Made by a program: the position numbers and the translations under genes | Origin: Candidatus Segetimicrobium genomatis | GTDB lineage: Bacteria; Sysuimicrobiota; Sysuimicrobiia; Sysuimicrobiales; Segetimicrobiaceae | DNA: 18,507 nt | Assembly: GCA_005883865.1 (NCBI GenBank) | Contig: VBAO01000078.1 | Location: 1-18,507 of the forward strand | Direction: 5' to 3' | Shown here: positions 1 to 6,702 of the stretch, piece by piece | How the letters are laid out: each line of letters opens with the position of its first letter | Numbering within the stretch: the first letter of the stretch is position 1 | The notes under the pieces: generated by a model | What the model was told of the DNA's origin: nothing | The model's database searches: none | The model's input: only the letters and a program-made list of their open reading frames with translations

Positions 1-328
1 GCATCCGGAGATGCGCACGATCCGCTGGACCCATCCGCCGCGCTCCTAGTCCCGCAGCCGCTCCCTCAAGGAGCTCACGCATGAGAAAAATCTCCCGGAT
101 CTCGTCGATTGAGAGCTCAGCAACGGTCGCCCCGCGGTACGAGTGGATCACAACGAGCGCTTCGGCGCCGAGCTGCCTGATGGCCTCGCGCACGGGCATA
201 GGACTCACTTCGAACTTCGCGGCCAGCTCTTCGACCACTAGGCGCGCGCCGGGCTGAAGACGGCCTGATACGATGTCCTCGCGGAGCTCCCGCGTAACTG
301 TTTCCTGGACCGTCGAGAAACGTGGCAT
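1..328 (-). CDS. GntR-family transcriptional regulator (FadR/FCD type), C-terminus beyond left edge
   Basis: This frame opens at ATG 328 and stays open for 109 codons to the window edge. The ATG is preceded on the minus strand by GGAG about 5 bases away. The N-terminal part is a GntR winged helix: a helix ending DIVSGRLQPGARL, then ELAAKFEVSPMPVREAIRQL as the helix-turn-helix, then the wing residues HSYRGATV. After it comes IDEIREIFLMRELLEG, which is how the all-helical FCD ligand domain begins in FadR-subfamily proteins. Such proteins are usually repressors released by a small carboxylic acid or amino acid. It is divergent from the transporter operon starting at 601 and likely controls it from the shared 272-bp gap; that is inference from position. 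The effector domain is not in the window, so the ligand cannot be guessed. Confidence 0.88.
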   Translation of the reverse strand, partial: MPRFSTVQETVTRELREDIVSGRLQPGARLVVEELAAKFEVSPMPVREAIRQLGAEALVVIHSYRGATVAELSIDEIREIFLMRELLEGAAAGLGARRMGPADRAHLRM

Positions 329-460
329 AAGATCTCCGCCAATCCGGCGAGCGTAAGGGCTCGCGGCCCCATCAAGACAGGAATCCCGTGCGTTTCCAAC
401 GCTTCGGGACGCACCTGGGCGCGACGCTGTCCCAGGCGTCTTCGGGCAAAAAGCAGGTGT

Positions 461-470
461 TTTGATCAAA
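461..470. promoter_or_regulatory. Candidate GntR operator, palindrome TTTGATCAAA
   Basis: TTTGATCAAA is a perfect 10-bp palindrome in the divergent gap. A further ATCAA at 472-476 makes a second inverted half-site with TTGAT 462-466. GntR-family dimers bind short palindromes, often in exactly this kind of divergent promoter region. Binding by the neighbouring regulator is inferred only from position and symmetry. Confidence 0.35.
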
Positions 471-526
471 TATCAACAATTCGATTCTGCGGGCTTTGGT
501 TGACTTCCTTCGTAGAGGAGAAGCAC

Positions 527-589
527 ATGGGGGGCTGTAACTAAATGAGATCACAATCTGGCCGGTGCTGTTCAGAGCGGAGCCATTAG
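527..589 (+). other. Two tandem leader mini-ORFs before the transporter operon
   Basis: AGGAG at 516-520 lies 6 bases before ATG 527, which opens MGGCN and stops at TAA 542-544. ATG 545 follows at once and encodes MRSQSGRCCSERSH, stopping at TAG 587-589, where the Shine-Dalgarno of the binding protein (GGGGGTGAG, 589-597) begins. Translation of these ORFs could therefore influence access to the main start at 601. The second peptide has adjacent Cys codons. They may be functional leader peptides or chance. Confidence 0.25.
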
Positions 590-600
590 GGGGTGAGAGC

Positions 601-1749
601 ATGTTTCGGCGGGTCATGTGGCTGGCGTTGGCGACGATTCTTCCCGCAGTTGCATCGATAGGATATCTTCATAACTCACAAGCGGCAGGACCGATCAAGA
701 TCGGGCTCGATGTTCCCTCCTCGGGGTCTGATGCATTCGAGGGGACCCACATCGCAAGGGGTGTCCAGTTGGCCCTTGAAGAGCAAAACAAAGAAGGGGG
801 CATCGGCGGACGACAGCTCGAGACCGCGTTAGGAGACAATCAATGCGACCCTAGTGTGGGAGTCAACTCCGCGCGGTATCTTGTGAATGTTGCTCAGGCT
901 GACGTGATGATTGGATCGGCCTGTAGTTCCGTCACCCTTGCCGTCATGCCAATTATCCAGCAAGCTCAAGTGCCTGAACTAGATGTAACAGCAACGAGCC
1001 CAAAAATTACGCAACAGTCCGGCGTTGGCGGGAATATCTGGAAGTTTCGCCTGAATCTCAATGACGAAATGATGGACGCTGTCTTTGCACAAAAAGTGCT
1101 GGCGAAGGACGTGAAGTCGCTCTCCATCTTGGCGGTCAATACCGATTACGGTCGGGATGCCGCCGGCATCTTCCAAAGGAATCTCCCGGGCATAAAGGTG
1201 CTGTCGACCGACTACTATACTCAAGGACAGCCGGACTTTCGCGCCCTGCTCACGAAAGTCAAAGCATTGAACCCGGAAGGATTGCTTCTCATTTCAGACT
1301 ACCCGGACGCAGCCCAAATCATCAACCAGGGGCACGAGGTGGGACTCACTGGCGTGAAGCTCTTTGGTCGTGGCTCAGTGGCGACCAACGACCTGCTGAA
1401 GTTGCTTCCGGATCCTTCGTGGGCGCAGGGAGCTAAAGAAGTGAACTTCTGGGTGCCGGGCCCAACCGCTCGGTCCCTGGCAAATCGTTACCAAGCGCGC
1501 TTCAACGAACCTCTCAACAGGGACGCCGGGATGGGGTATTTCGGGGCGGAGACGCTTATCGCCGCCATGAAAGACATCAAAGGCGACATCACCCGAAAGT
1601 CCATCCGAGACGCTCTAGAGAGGGTCAACGTGACGATTTCAGGCCTGGGACACGTCCAATTCGACGACCATCATCAGGCGCATTACCCAATGTACATCCT
1701 ACAAATATGGAACGGCATGGTAAGAATTCTTGAGACGATCCCCACATAG
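601..1749 (+). CDS. LIV-type ABC transporter substrate-binding protein (Peripla_BP_6 family)
   Basis: This 382-residue secreted or periplasmic binding protein should capture an amino acid or related small molecule for the LivHMGF-type importer encoded just downstream. ATG 601 is preferred to an upstream in-frame start at 565, because it follows GGGGGTGAG and opens directly on a signal peptide: MFRRVMWLALATILPAV, ending near the S-Q-A-A sequence. No lipobox cysteine is seen. The mature part starts PIKIGLDVPSSG and has the family features HIARGVQLALEEQNKEGGIGG, a GSACSSVTLAV first-lobe ligand loop, TATSPKIT, and NTDYGRDAA at the start of the second lobe. Length fits the family (about 370-400). 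The substrate is not readable; LIV-type proteins bind branched amino acids but also amides, urea and aromatic acids. A 251-bp gap with a strong inverted repeat separates it from livH. Confidence 0.93.
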   Translation: MFRRVMWLALATILPAVASIGYLHNSQAAGPIKIGLDVPSSGSDAFEGTHIARGVQLALEEQNKEGGIGGRQLETALGDNQCDPSVGVNSARYLVNVAQADVMIGSACSSVTLAVMPIIQQAQVPELDVTATSPKITQQSGVGGNIWKFRLNLNDEMMDAVFAQKVLAKDVKSLSILAVNTDYGRDAAGIFQRNLPGIKVLSTDYYTQGQPDFRALLTKVKALNPEGLLLISDYPDAAQIINQGHEVGLTGVKLFGRGSVATNDLLKLLPDPSWAQGAKEVNFWVPGPTARSLANRYQARFNEPLNRDAGMGYFGAETLIAAMKDIKGDITRKSIRDALERVNVTISGLGHVQFDDHHQAHYPMYILQIWNGMVRILETIPT

Positions 1750-2000
1750 AAGAGCCCTTGCGCGGCCTGCCAGGTCCAATGGAGGTATACACCGAAGGTC
1801 AGCGACCCAGGAATTTGGACTCAGGGAGACACACGAGCGAGATAGGCGCTGAAATCAGCGCCTATCTCGCCATTCGATGCCTAGAAGCAGCAGACCGCCA
1901 ACGAAATGGGAAAGGTCAATCGGCACGCGCTGGGTCGCCACTTCGTACGAAAGATCGACGTTCCGCGTCATAGCCCCTGAGCAAAGTCCACAAGACACGC
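1750..2000 (+). other. Intercistronic gap, binding protein to livH
   Basis: This 251-bp spacer is unusually long for an otherwise compact operon. It holds the 34-nt inverted repeat at 1837-1870 and a 10-bp palindrome TTCGTACGAA at 1942-1951. A 71-codon open frame runs through it (1758-1973), but its composition is Arg/Ser-rich, it has no domain and no clear ribosome-binding site, so I do not call it a gene. A weak internal promoter is possible but not seen. Confidence 0.5.
1837..1870. repeat. Perfect 16-bp inverted repeat, 2-nt centre (stem-loop)
   Basis: GCGAGATAGGCGCTGA at 1837-1852 is exactly complementary to 1855-1870, with AA between. As RNA it would form a very stable stem. No T-run follows on either strand, so it is not a standard intrinsic terminator. 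Between a binding-protein gene and its permease gene, such stems commonly protect the upstream mRNA from 3' exonucleases and let the binding protein be made in excess. A protein-binding palindrome is the alternative. Confidence 0.8.
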
Positions 2001-2867
2001 ATGGTTATCCTAGCACAACTCATCAACGGCCTGGCAACCGGCGGCCTCTATGCGCTCGTTGCTGCGGGCATCGCTATGATTTTCGGTGTCTCGGAACTGG
2101 TGAATTGGGCGCACGGAGAATTCCTCATGATCGCCTCTTACTTATTCTTTGCCCTCTATGTCCTTGCGAGGCTCCCCTACCCAATCGCCGGGCTATGCAC
2201 GATGCTATTGATGCTGGCGTTCGGAGCCCTCTTCCAGATGATCGTGATTCGCCCGGTCGTTCACCGCCCGTGGCAAACGCAACTGGTCGCCACGCTGGGT
2301 GCCTCAATCTTCCTGATCAACAGTGCAATCGTCGTATTTGGGACGTTTCCCAGGCGGGCGGCCACACCTCTCTCGATGCAGAATCTCACGATAGGGTCTC
2401 TCAGCATCAGCTATCAGCGTCTCCTGCTCATCGGGCTAACGTTGTTCGCATTCTTCGTGCTTCACATGTTCATTCACCGCGCAAAGTTAGGCAAGGCCAT
2501 GAGAGCCGTTTCGCAGAACCGAGATGCGTGCGTCGCCGTGGGAATCGACATTCAATTGATTGTGCTCACCGCCTTCGCCATCGGGGGATCGCTCGTTGGC
2601 CTGGCTGCCGCTCTGTACGCGCCCCTGGGAAACATCACACCCTTAATGGGCATCCCGCTCACCTTCAAAGCCTTCGCCGTTGTGATCATGGGCGGATTCG
2701 GCAGTGTGAACGGAGCGGTAGCATCGGCGGTTATCTTGGGAGTGGTTGAAGCCTTCACGATTCAGTTCCTCTCATCGGCCTACGTGGATGCAATGTCCTT
2801 TCTGATGATGCTGACTGTGCTTGTGTGGCGTCCGTTCGGGCTCTTTGGGCGGCAGGTCGGCATCTGA
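2001..2867 (+). CDS. livH: LivH-type ABC permease
   Basis: This 288-residue integral membrane protein is one half of the translocation pore of a branched-chain-amino-acid-type (HAAT family) importer. It is strongly hydrophobic with about eight membrane segments. Family markers are LINGLATGGLYALVAAGIAM at the N-terminus, SELVNWAHGEFLMIASYLFF just after it, the cytosolic loop LGKAMRAVSQNRDACVAVGI, and TFKAFAVVIMGGFGSVNGAV near residue 230, which is the ATPase-contact region. ATG 2001 fits the family start, although only a weak ribosome-binding site precedes it. The stop overlaps the next start as TGATG, so translation with livM is probably coupled. The symbol names the family; the substrate is unproven. 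Confidence 0.93.
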   Translation: MVILAQLINGLATGGLYALVAAGIAMIFGVSELVNWAHGEFLMIASYLFFALYVLARLPYPIAGLCTMLLMLAFGALFQMIVIRPVVHRPWQTQLVATLGASIFLINSAIVVFGTFPRRAATPLSMQNLTIGSLSISYQRLLLIGLTLFAFFVLHMFIHRAKLGKAMRAVSQNRDACVAVGIDIQLIVLTAFAIGGSLVGLAAALYAPLGNITPLMGIPLTFKAFAVVIMGGFGSVNGAVASAVILGVVEAFTIQFLSSAYVDAMSFLMMLTVLVWRPFGLFGRQVGI

Positions 2868-3850
2868 TGCGCTGGCACCGTCTCGTCGTCTGGTTGCTCA
2901 TCGCTGCCGTATTGGCGCTTTGGCCGCTGTATGTTGGATCTCCATACCTGGTCGGCGTGTCGATTACCGTCCTGATCTACATCGCCCTTGCCCTGAGTTT
3001 CGACTTAGTCGTTGGACGAACGGGCCTGCTTTCTTTCGCACATCCTGGCTTCTTCGGCATCGGCGCATATACGGCCGCGCTCCTCGGATTGCATCTTGGG
3101 AGCCCCTTCCCGTTGCGCCTAGGGGCCGCAGTGGTGACCGCCGTTCTGGCTTCCATCATCATCGGCGTGCCCAGCTTTCGGTTATCGTACCACTCATTTG
3201 CCATGGGAACATTGGGGTTTGCGTTCATCGCACAGATCATCGCCCTCAACTGGATCCCTGTGACTCGCGGACCGCTCTGCCTCCCGGGGGTGCCCCCCGT
3301 GGATCTGCGCATGGGGTCATGGACGTGGTCGGCGACGACCCTCTCGGAGAACTACTATGTCGTGCTGATCCTGGCTACGATTACACTGTGGATCGTTGTG
3401 CGCGTGGCCCACAGCCGCATCGGGCGCACCCTCATGGCGATACGAGACGATGAAACTCTGGCCAAAGCAGTGGGGGTCCCGGTGCTTCGATACAAAATGC
3501 TTGCTTTCGTCACGGGGGCAGGGGTGGCGGGATCCCTTGGTTCCTTTTTTGCATCCTATGCGTCGGCGGTGTGCCCCACCGAATTGGGGATTGCCTATAG
3601 TGTCAACCTCATCATCATCCTATTCCTGGGCGGACGAGGCACGCTCGCAGGCCCGATCTTGGGTGCGATCCTGTTCACGGGGCTTCCCGAGTTCCTCCGC
3701 ATGGCAGAAGCCTGGCGTCTTGTGGTGTATGGGCTCTTGATTATCTTGGCTTCGGCTCTTGTGCCTGAGGGGATCATTACATGGGCCTTCGAGATGTGGC
3801 AGAAACGAAGGGAGGGACCTCAGCTTGGATCAGCCCCTCTTGCGAATTGA
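2867..3850 (+). CDS. livM: LivM-type ABC permease
   Basis: This is the second permease half of the importer, 327 residues from ATG 2867. That ATG shares its first base with the livH stop (TGATG), and the longer in-frame start at 2825 would overlap livH by 43 bases for no benefit. Motifs typical of LivM are LSFDLVVGRTGLLSFAHPGF followed by GIGAYTAALL near residue 60, the cytosolic loop HSRIGRTLMAIRDDETLAKA, and LFLGGRGTLAGPILGAILFT near residue 265. About nine to ten hydrophobic segments are visible. The 3' end overlaps the start of livG by 26 bases. It pairs with LivH to form the pore; no oddity is seen in the family core. Confidence 0.93.
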   Translation: MRWHRLVVWLLIAAVLALWPLYVGSPYLVGVSITVLIYIALALSFDLVVGRTGLLSFAHPGFFGIGAYTAALLGLHLGSPFPLRLGAAVVTAVLASIIIGVPSFRLSYHSFAMGTLGFAFIAQIIALNWIPVTRGPLCLPGVPPVDLRMGSWTWSATTLSENYYVVLILATITLWIVVRVAHSRIGRTLMAIRDDETLAKAVGVPVLRYKMLAFVTGAGVAGSLGSFFASYASAVCPTELGIAYSVNLIIILFLGGRGTLAGPILGAILFTGLPEFLRMAEAWRLVVYGLLIILASALVPEGIITWAFEMWQKRREGPQLGSAPLAN

Positions 3851-4589
3851 GCGCCTGACCAAGCGGTTCGGTGGCGTTCTGGCCCTGAATGATGTCAGTT
3901 TCTCCGTCCGAAAGGGTGACGTCGTCGGCCTCATCGGCCCGAATGGCTCAGGGAAGACTACGCTGTTTCACTGCATCACAGGTTTCTTGGAACCGGATCC
4001 GCCGAGTCACGTCGAGGTGATGGGCGAGTCCATCAAAGGTAAAGGCCCCGATGGGATCGCCCTCATGGGGATTGTGCGGACGTTTCAAGAGCTCAGGGTC
4101 TTCCGACGATTAAGTGTCATAGAAAACCTCCTCATGTCCGCCCAACAGTACCAAGAAGACAAGATTGTTCCCCGGTTCCTCAATACGGGAGTGATTCGTG
4201 CCCATGAGGCGCGCGCCAAAGAGAGGGCCAGGGAGCTATTGGAATTGCTGAATCTCAGCAGTTCCGCAGGAAAGACCGCCGGATCGCTTTCATTCGGTCA
4301 GCGAAAGCTTCTCTCCCTGGCGTCTGCCCTCATGCCTGACCCGCAGCTGATCCTGCTCGATGAGCCGGTGGCGGCCGTCAATCCAGTGTTGATCGATAAG
4401 ATCAAAGAGTTCATCCTCGATATGAAGTGCGCAGGCAAGACATTCTTGTTGATCGAGCACAATATGGGAGTGGTCCTCGATATTTGTGATCGTATTGTCG
4501 TGCTTGACCATGGAGAGAGGATCGCGGAAGGCGCACCACAGGTGATCCGCACTGACCCCCGTGTCATCGATGCCTACTTTGGAACCTGA
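3825..4589 (+). CDS. livG: LivG-type ABC transporter ATPase
   Basis: This 254-residue nucleotide-binding subunit powers the LivHM pore together with LivF. I place the start at TTG 3825, inside livM. GGAGG at 3811-3815 lies 9 bases before it, and the protein then begins (M)DQPLLRIERLTKRFGG as the family does. No ATG or GTG is available nearby, and the upstream ATG 3759 would add an unrelated tail. Walker A is GPNGSGKTT (residues 38-46), the signature is LSFGQ (155-159) rather than the usual LSYGQ, Walker B is LILLDE (175-180) and the switch histidine is H212. The D-loop region reads VAAVNP where family members usually have AAG(M/L)NP. The extra helical insert typical of LivG lies around residues 103-135. 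It overlaps the livF start by about 20 bases. Confidence 0.92.
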   Translation: MDQPLLRIERLTKRFGGVLALNDVSFSVRKGDVVGLIGPNGSGKTTLFHCITGFLEPDPPSHVEVMGESIKGKGPDGIALMGIVRTFQELRVFRRLSVIENLLMSAQQYQEDKIVPRFLNTGVIRAHEARAKERARELLELLNLSSSAGKTAGSLSFGQRKLLSLASALMPDPQLILLDEPVAAVNPVLIDKIKEFILDMKCAGKTFLLIEHNMGVVLDICDRIVVLDHGERIAEGAPQVIRTDPRVIDAYFGT

Positions 4590-5298
4590 CCACGACATCT
4601 TGGTGTTTGACAAGGTCGAGGCGACCTACGGCGAAGCCCCGATCCTCCGGGGTGTCTCGTTCGGGGTCCACAAAGGCAAGATTACCACGCTGATCGGCCC
4701 GAACGGTGCCGGGAAGTCGACGGTGTTACGGGCCGCCCTGGGGACGGTCAGGGTGACGCATGGTCAAATCGTGTATCGCCATCAACCCATTACGGGAGTC
4801 TCAACGACCGATCGTCAGCGGAAGGGGATGGCCTACTGCCCTCAAGGGCGGAGTAACTTCCCCAGAATGACGGTGCGTGAGAATTTGGAGATGGGGGCCT
4901 TTCTCCGCTCCGATCGTGAGGTCCAAGAGGACATCGAAACGCTGCTTGATGAGTTCCCATTGCTTCGGGAAAAGCAGAAGGAATTTGCGGCAAACCTCAG
5001 TGGCGGACAACAGCAGATCCTTGAGATGGCGATGGCGTTGATCCTGCACCCCCGAATCCTCTTGATCGACGAACCGTCGCTGGGGCTTTCTCCAATTATG
5101 GTCGAGCAAGTCTTTGCTTATGTAAAGGAAATCAACGGCCAAGGAGTCACCGTGCTGATGGTTGAGCAGAACGCTCGCCGTGCGCTCGCCATCTCGGACT
5201 ATGGCATCGTCCTCGATTTGGGGCGCGTCCGACTGAAGGACACAGGAGAGGCTCTTTTGAACAATGAAGAGGTCAGCCGGAGTTATCTGGGTTCGTGA
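4570..5298 (+). CDS. livF: LivF-type ABC transporter ATPase
   Basis: This is the second ATPase of the LIV importer, 242 residues from ATG 4570. GTG 4561 and TTG 4600 are alternative in-frame starts, and none has a strong ribosome-binding site. Coupling to livG translation (the genes overlap) probably drives initiation. Walker A is GPNGAGKST (43-51), the Q-loop region is CPQGRSNFPRMTVRENLEMG, the signature is LSGGQ (143-147), Walker B is ILLIDE (163-168), and the H-loop region reads MVEQNARRAL with Gln in place of His, as is normal for LivF. The length is typical. A 136-bp structured gap follows before the first enzyme gene. Confidence 0.93.
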   Translation: MPTLEPDHDILVFDKVEATYGEAPILRGVSFGVHKGKITTLIGPNGAGKSTVLRAALGTVRVTHGQIVYRHQPITGVSTTDRQRKGMAYCPQGRSNFPRMTVRENLEMGAFLRSDREVQEDIETLLDEFPLLREKQKEFAANLSGGQQQILEMAMALILHPRILLIDEPSLGLSPIMVEQVFAYVKEINGQGVTVLMVEQNARRALAISDYGIVLDLGRVRLKDTGEALLNNEEVSRSYLGS

Positions 5299-5344
5299 GT
5301 CTCATCTCACTCAGGTGTTTCCGAAGGGCTATCGTACTGAGGAT

Positions 5345-5427
5345 TCCAGGCACCGGGGCGAAGGCGCCTGGAGCGGGGTGTGCTCCCAAGGTCGCTCCTC
5401 CTCACCACCTTCGTCCAATGCAGGAGG
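5345..5427 (+). promoter_or_regulatory. Attenuator-like set of mutually exclusive RNA stems before the cyclase-like gene
   Basis: Three pairings compete. Stem 1:2 joins TCCAGGC 5345-5351 with GCCTGGA 5366-5372, with an inner CC/GG pair. Stem 2:3 joins GGAGCG 5370-5375 with CGCTCC 5393-5398. Stem 3:4 joins CCTCCT 5397-5402 with AGGAGG 5422-5427, the Shine-Dalgarno of the gene at 5435. The overlaps at 5370-5372 and 5397-5398 make neighbouring stems exclusive, so forming 1:2 would free strand 3 to hide the ribosome-binding site. No known riboswitch class is recognised. Folding is inferred by eye. Confidence 0.35.
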
Positions 5428-5434
5428 GACTCAC

Positions 5435-6568
5435 ATGTCCACAATTCAGGATCTCGTGACTTTCACAGTAGGGGACAATCTCGACAAACTGATTACGCTC
5501 GACCTGCGTGGACAGGGGATGGTTAAACCGATCTACGAATTCGCGCGACGCAATGCCGACATGCCCTTAACCATGAGTGCTGCACAACATCTGCATAAGC
5601 GGTTGGCGGAAGATCGAATTGTCATCGTTTGCACCGGTTTCCTCGGGCCCCACTGGGAGGGCCTTCCCAAGGGGCACGGTGCGGACACATTCACATTCTC
5701 TGGGAAGCTTTCGCCCGATCGGGTCCGCGGCGAAACTGACGGTCTTGTGGCAACAGCAGCGTTGGCTCGTGCTCTGGACCTTGGGTATCGAGCCAAGCCA
5801 GTCGTGGTAACGGAAGCGGAGATCATCCCCATAATATCCGCCGCTCTCCAGACTGCGGGGTTCCACGTCTTCGCCAAAATAGACGATATCGTCGATCTGC
5901 CTCATTCGGTGGCCGTTTTGGACTTTCCCAAAGATGACTCGGAGGCCAAAGGTCGAGCCCGAGAACTCGTGGCGTCGCTCCGCCCCGTGGCCGCGGTTTC
6001 TATTGAGCGGCCCGGCCGCAATGACTCTGGTCAGTATCATATGGCCAATGGCCTCTCGATCACACCGGTCGTAGCGAAGGTTGATCATCTTTACACTGCT
6101 GCCCGTGAAGCAGGCGCCTTGACAATCGGTATTGGAGACCTCGGAAACGAAATGGGACTAGGGGCTCTCCAAGATGCTTGTCGTCAATTCACGAAGTACG
6201 GGGCCACGTGCCGATGCGCGTGTGGTGCCGGGATCGCCTGCACCGTGGCTTCTGATGTCACAGTAATTGGTGCCATTTCGGATAACGTCGCCCACGGGGT
6301 CATCGCCGCCTTAGCGTACGTTCGGGGGAAGCCGGACCTCATCCCTGATGCTCGATTAGAGGAGCGACTACTTGAGGCAGTCGCCAGCAGGGGGGCCGAA
6401 GATGGTTGTGCGGGCCTTGTCATGCCCTGGATCGACGGGATCCGAACAGATTACCACAAGCGGCTTGTTGAGCACATGCGAGATATCGTCACCTACCCGC
6501 AGTTCTTCTTGGAATTGCAGCGGTCTTCCTATGAATGGGTGGCAGAGCATAGCTTCCAGCAGGCTTAG
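5435..6568 (+). CDS. DUF4392 / D-glutamate cyclase-like protein
   Basis: This 377-residue protein resembles the C-terminal domain of mammalian D-glutamate cyclase (DGLUCY, PF14336), which converts D-glutamate to 5-oxo-D-proline. The start is ATG 5435, 7 bases after GGAGGG; the frame is open upstream to 5264, but that stretch is the livF end and a structured leader. Shared features are DRVRGETDGLVATAALARAL (residues 95-114), VVTEAE (124-129), SIERPGRNDSGQYHMANGLS (189-208), matching the ERxGRxxDGxYxNxR-type block, and GIGDLGNEMGLG (232-243), matching GxGDGGNELGMG. There is no signal peptide, so it is cytosolic. A Cys-rich stretch, CRCACGAGIAC (259-269), follows the GNE block. It is the first enzyme gene after a complete LIV importer, so it probably acts on the imported compound. 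The exact substrate is inference; only the family match is direct. Confidence 0.82.
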   Translation: MSTIQDLVTFTVGDNLDKLITLDLRGQGMVKPIYEFARRNADMPLTMSAAQHLHKRLAEDRIVIVCTGFLGPHWEGLPKGHGADTFTFSGKLSPDRVRGETDGLVATAALARALDLGYRAKPVVVTEAEIIPIISAALQTAGFHVFAKIDDIVDLPHSVAVLDFPKDDSEAKGRARELVASLRPVAAVSIERPGRNDSGQYHMANGLSITPVVAKVDHLYTAAREAGALTIGIGDLGNEMGLGALQDACRQFTKYGATCRCACGAGIACTVASDVTVIGAISDNVAHGVIAALAYVRGKPDLIPDARLEERLLEAVASRGAEDGCAGLVMPWIDGIRTDYHKRLVEHMRDIVTYPQFFLELQRSSYEWVAEHSFQQA

Positions 6569-6702
6569 ACCGGGAATCGACCTTGTGCGCAATCTCAGGC
6601 ATGTGAGATGACGCAAAACGGTTCGTCGGGCAATCCGGGAACCGTTCGCGGTCTCAACAGGCTCGGCGGTCCGTGACTCCTTTTTGAGAGGAGGGGGGAA
6701 TA
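6569..6702 (+). promoter_or_regulatory. Structured gap with two hairpins, one covering the ribosome-binding site
   Basis: AACGGTTC 6617-6624 is perfectly complementary to GAACCGTT 6639-6646, and CGG 6627-6629 can pair with CCG 6635-6637 inside it, giving an 11-bp hairpin with a small internal loop. No T-run follows, so it is not a clear terminator. Further on, CTCCT 6677-6681 can pair with AGGAG 6689-6693, the Shine-Dalgarno of the gene starting at 6703, across a 7-base T-rich loop. This suggests control of translation of the PLP enzyme; the stem is short. Confidence 0.35.

Larger units (their letters stand above)
329..600. promoter_or_regulatory. Divergent intergenic control region
   Basis: This 272-bp gap separates the divergent GntR gene and the transporter operon and should hold both promoters. 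Visible elements are a perfect 10-bp palindrome at 461-470, an imperfect inverted repeat (CCTGGG 413-418 with CCCAGG 431-436, flanked by GACG/CGTC), and two minute ORFs with good ribosome spacing at 527-589. TTGACT at 500-505 could be a -35 box for the rightward operon, but no convincing -10 follows at 16-18 bases. I see no gene here. Confidence 0.5.

Noticed and set aside
1758..1973. 71-codon open frame as a small gene
   Set aside because: Low-complexity Arg/Ser/Gly composition, no ribosome-binding site, and it runs through the strong inverted repeat.
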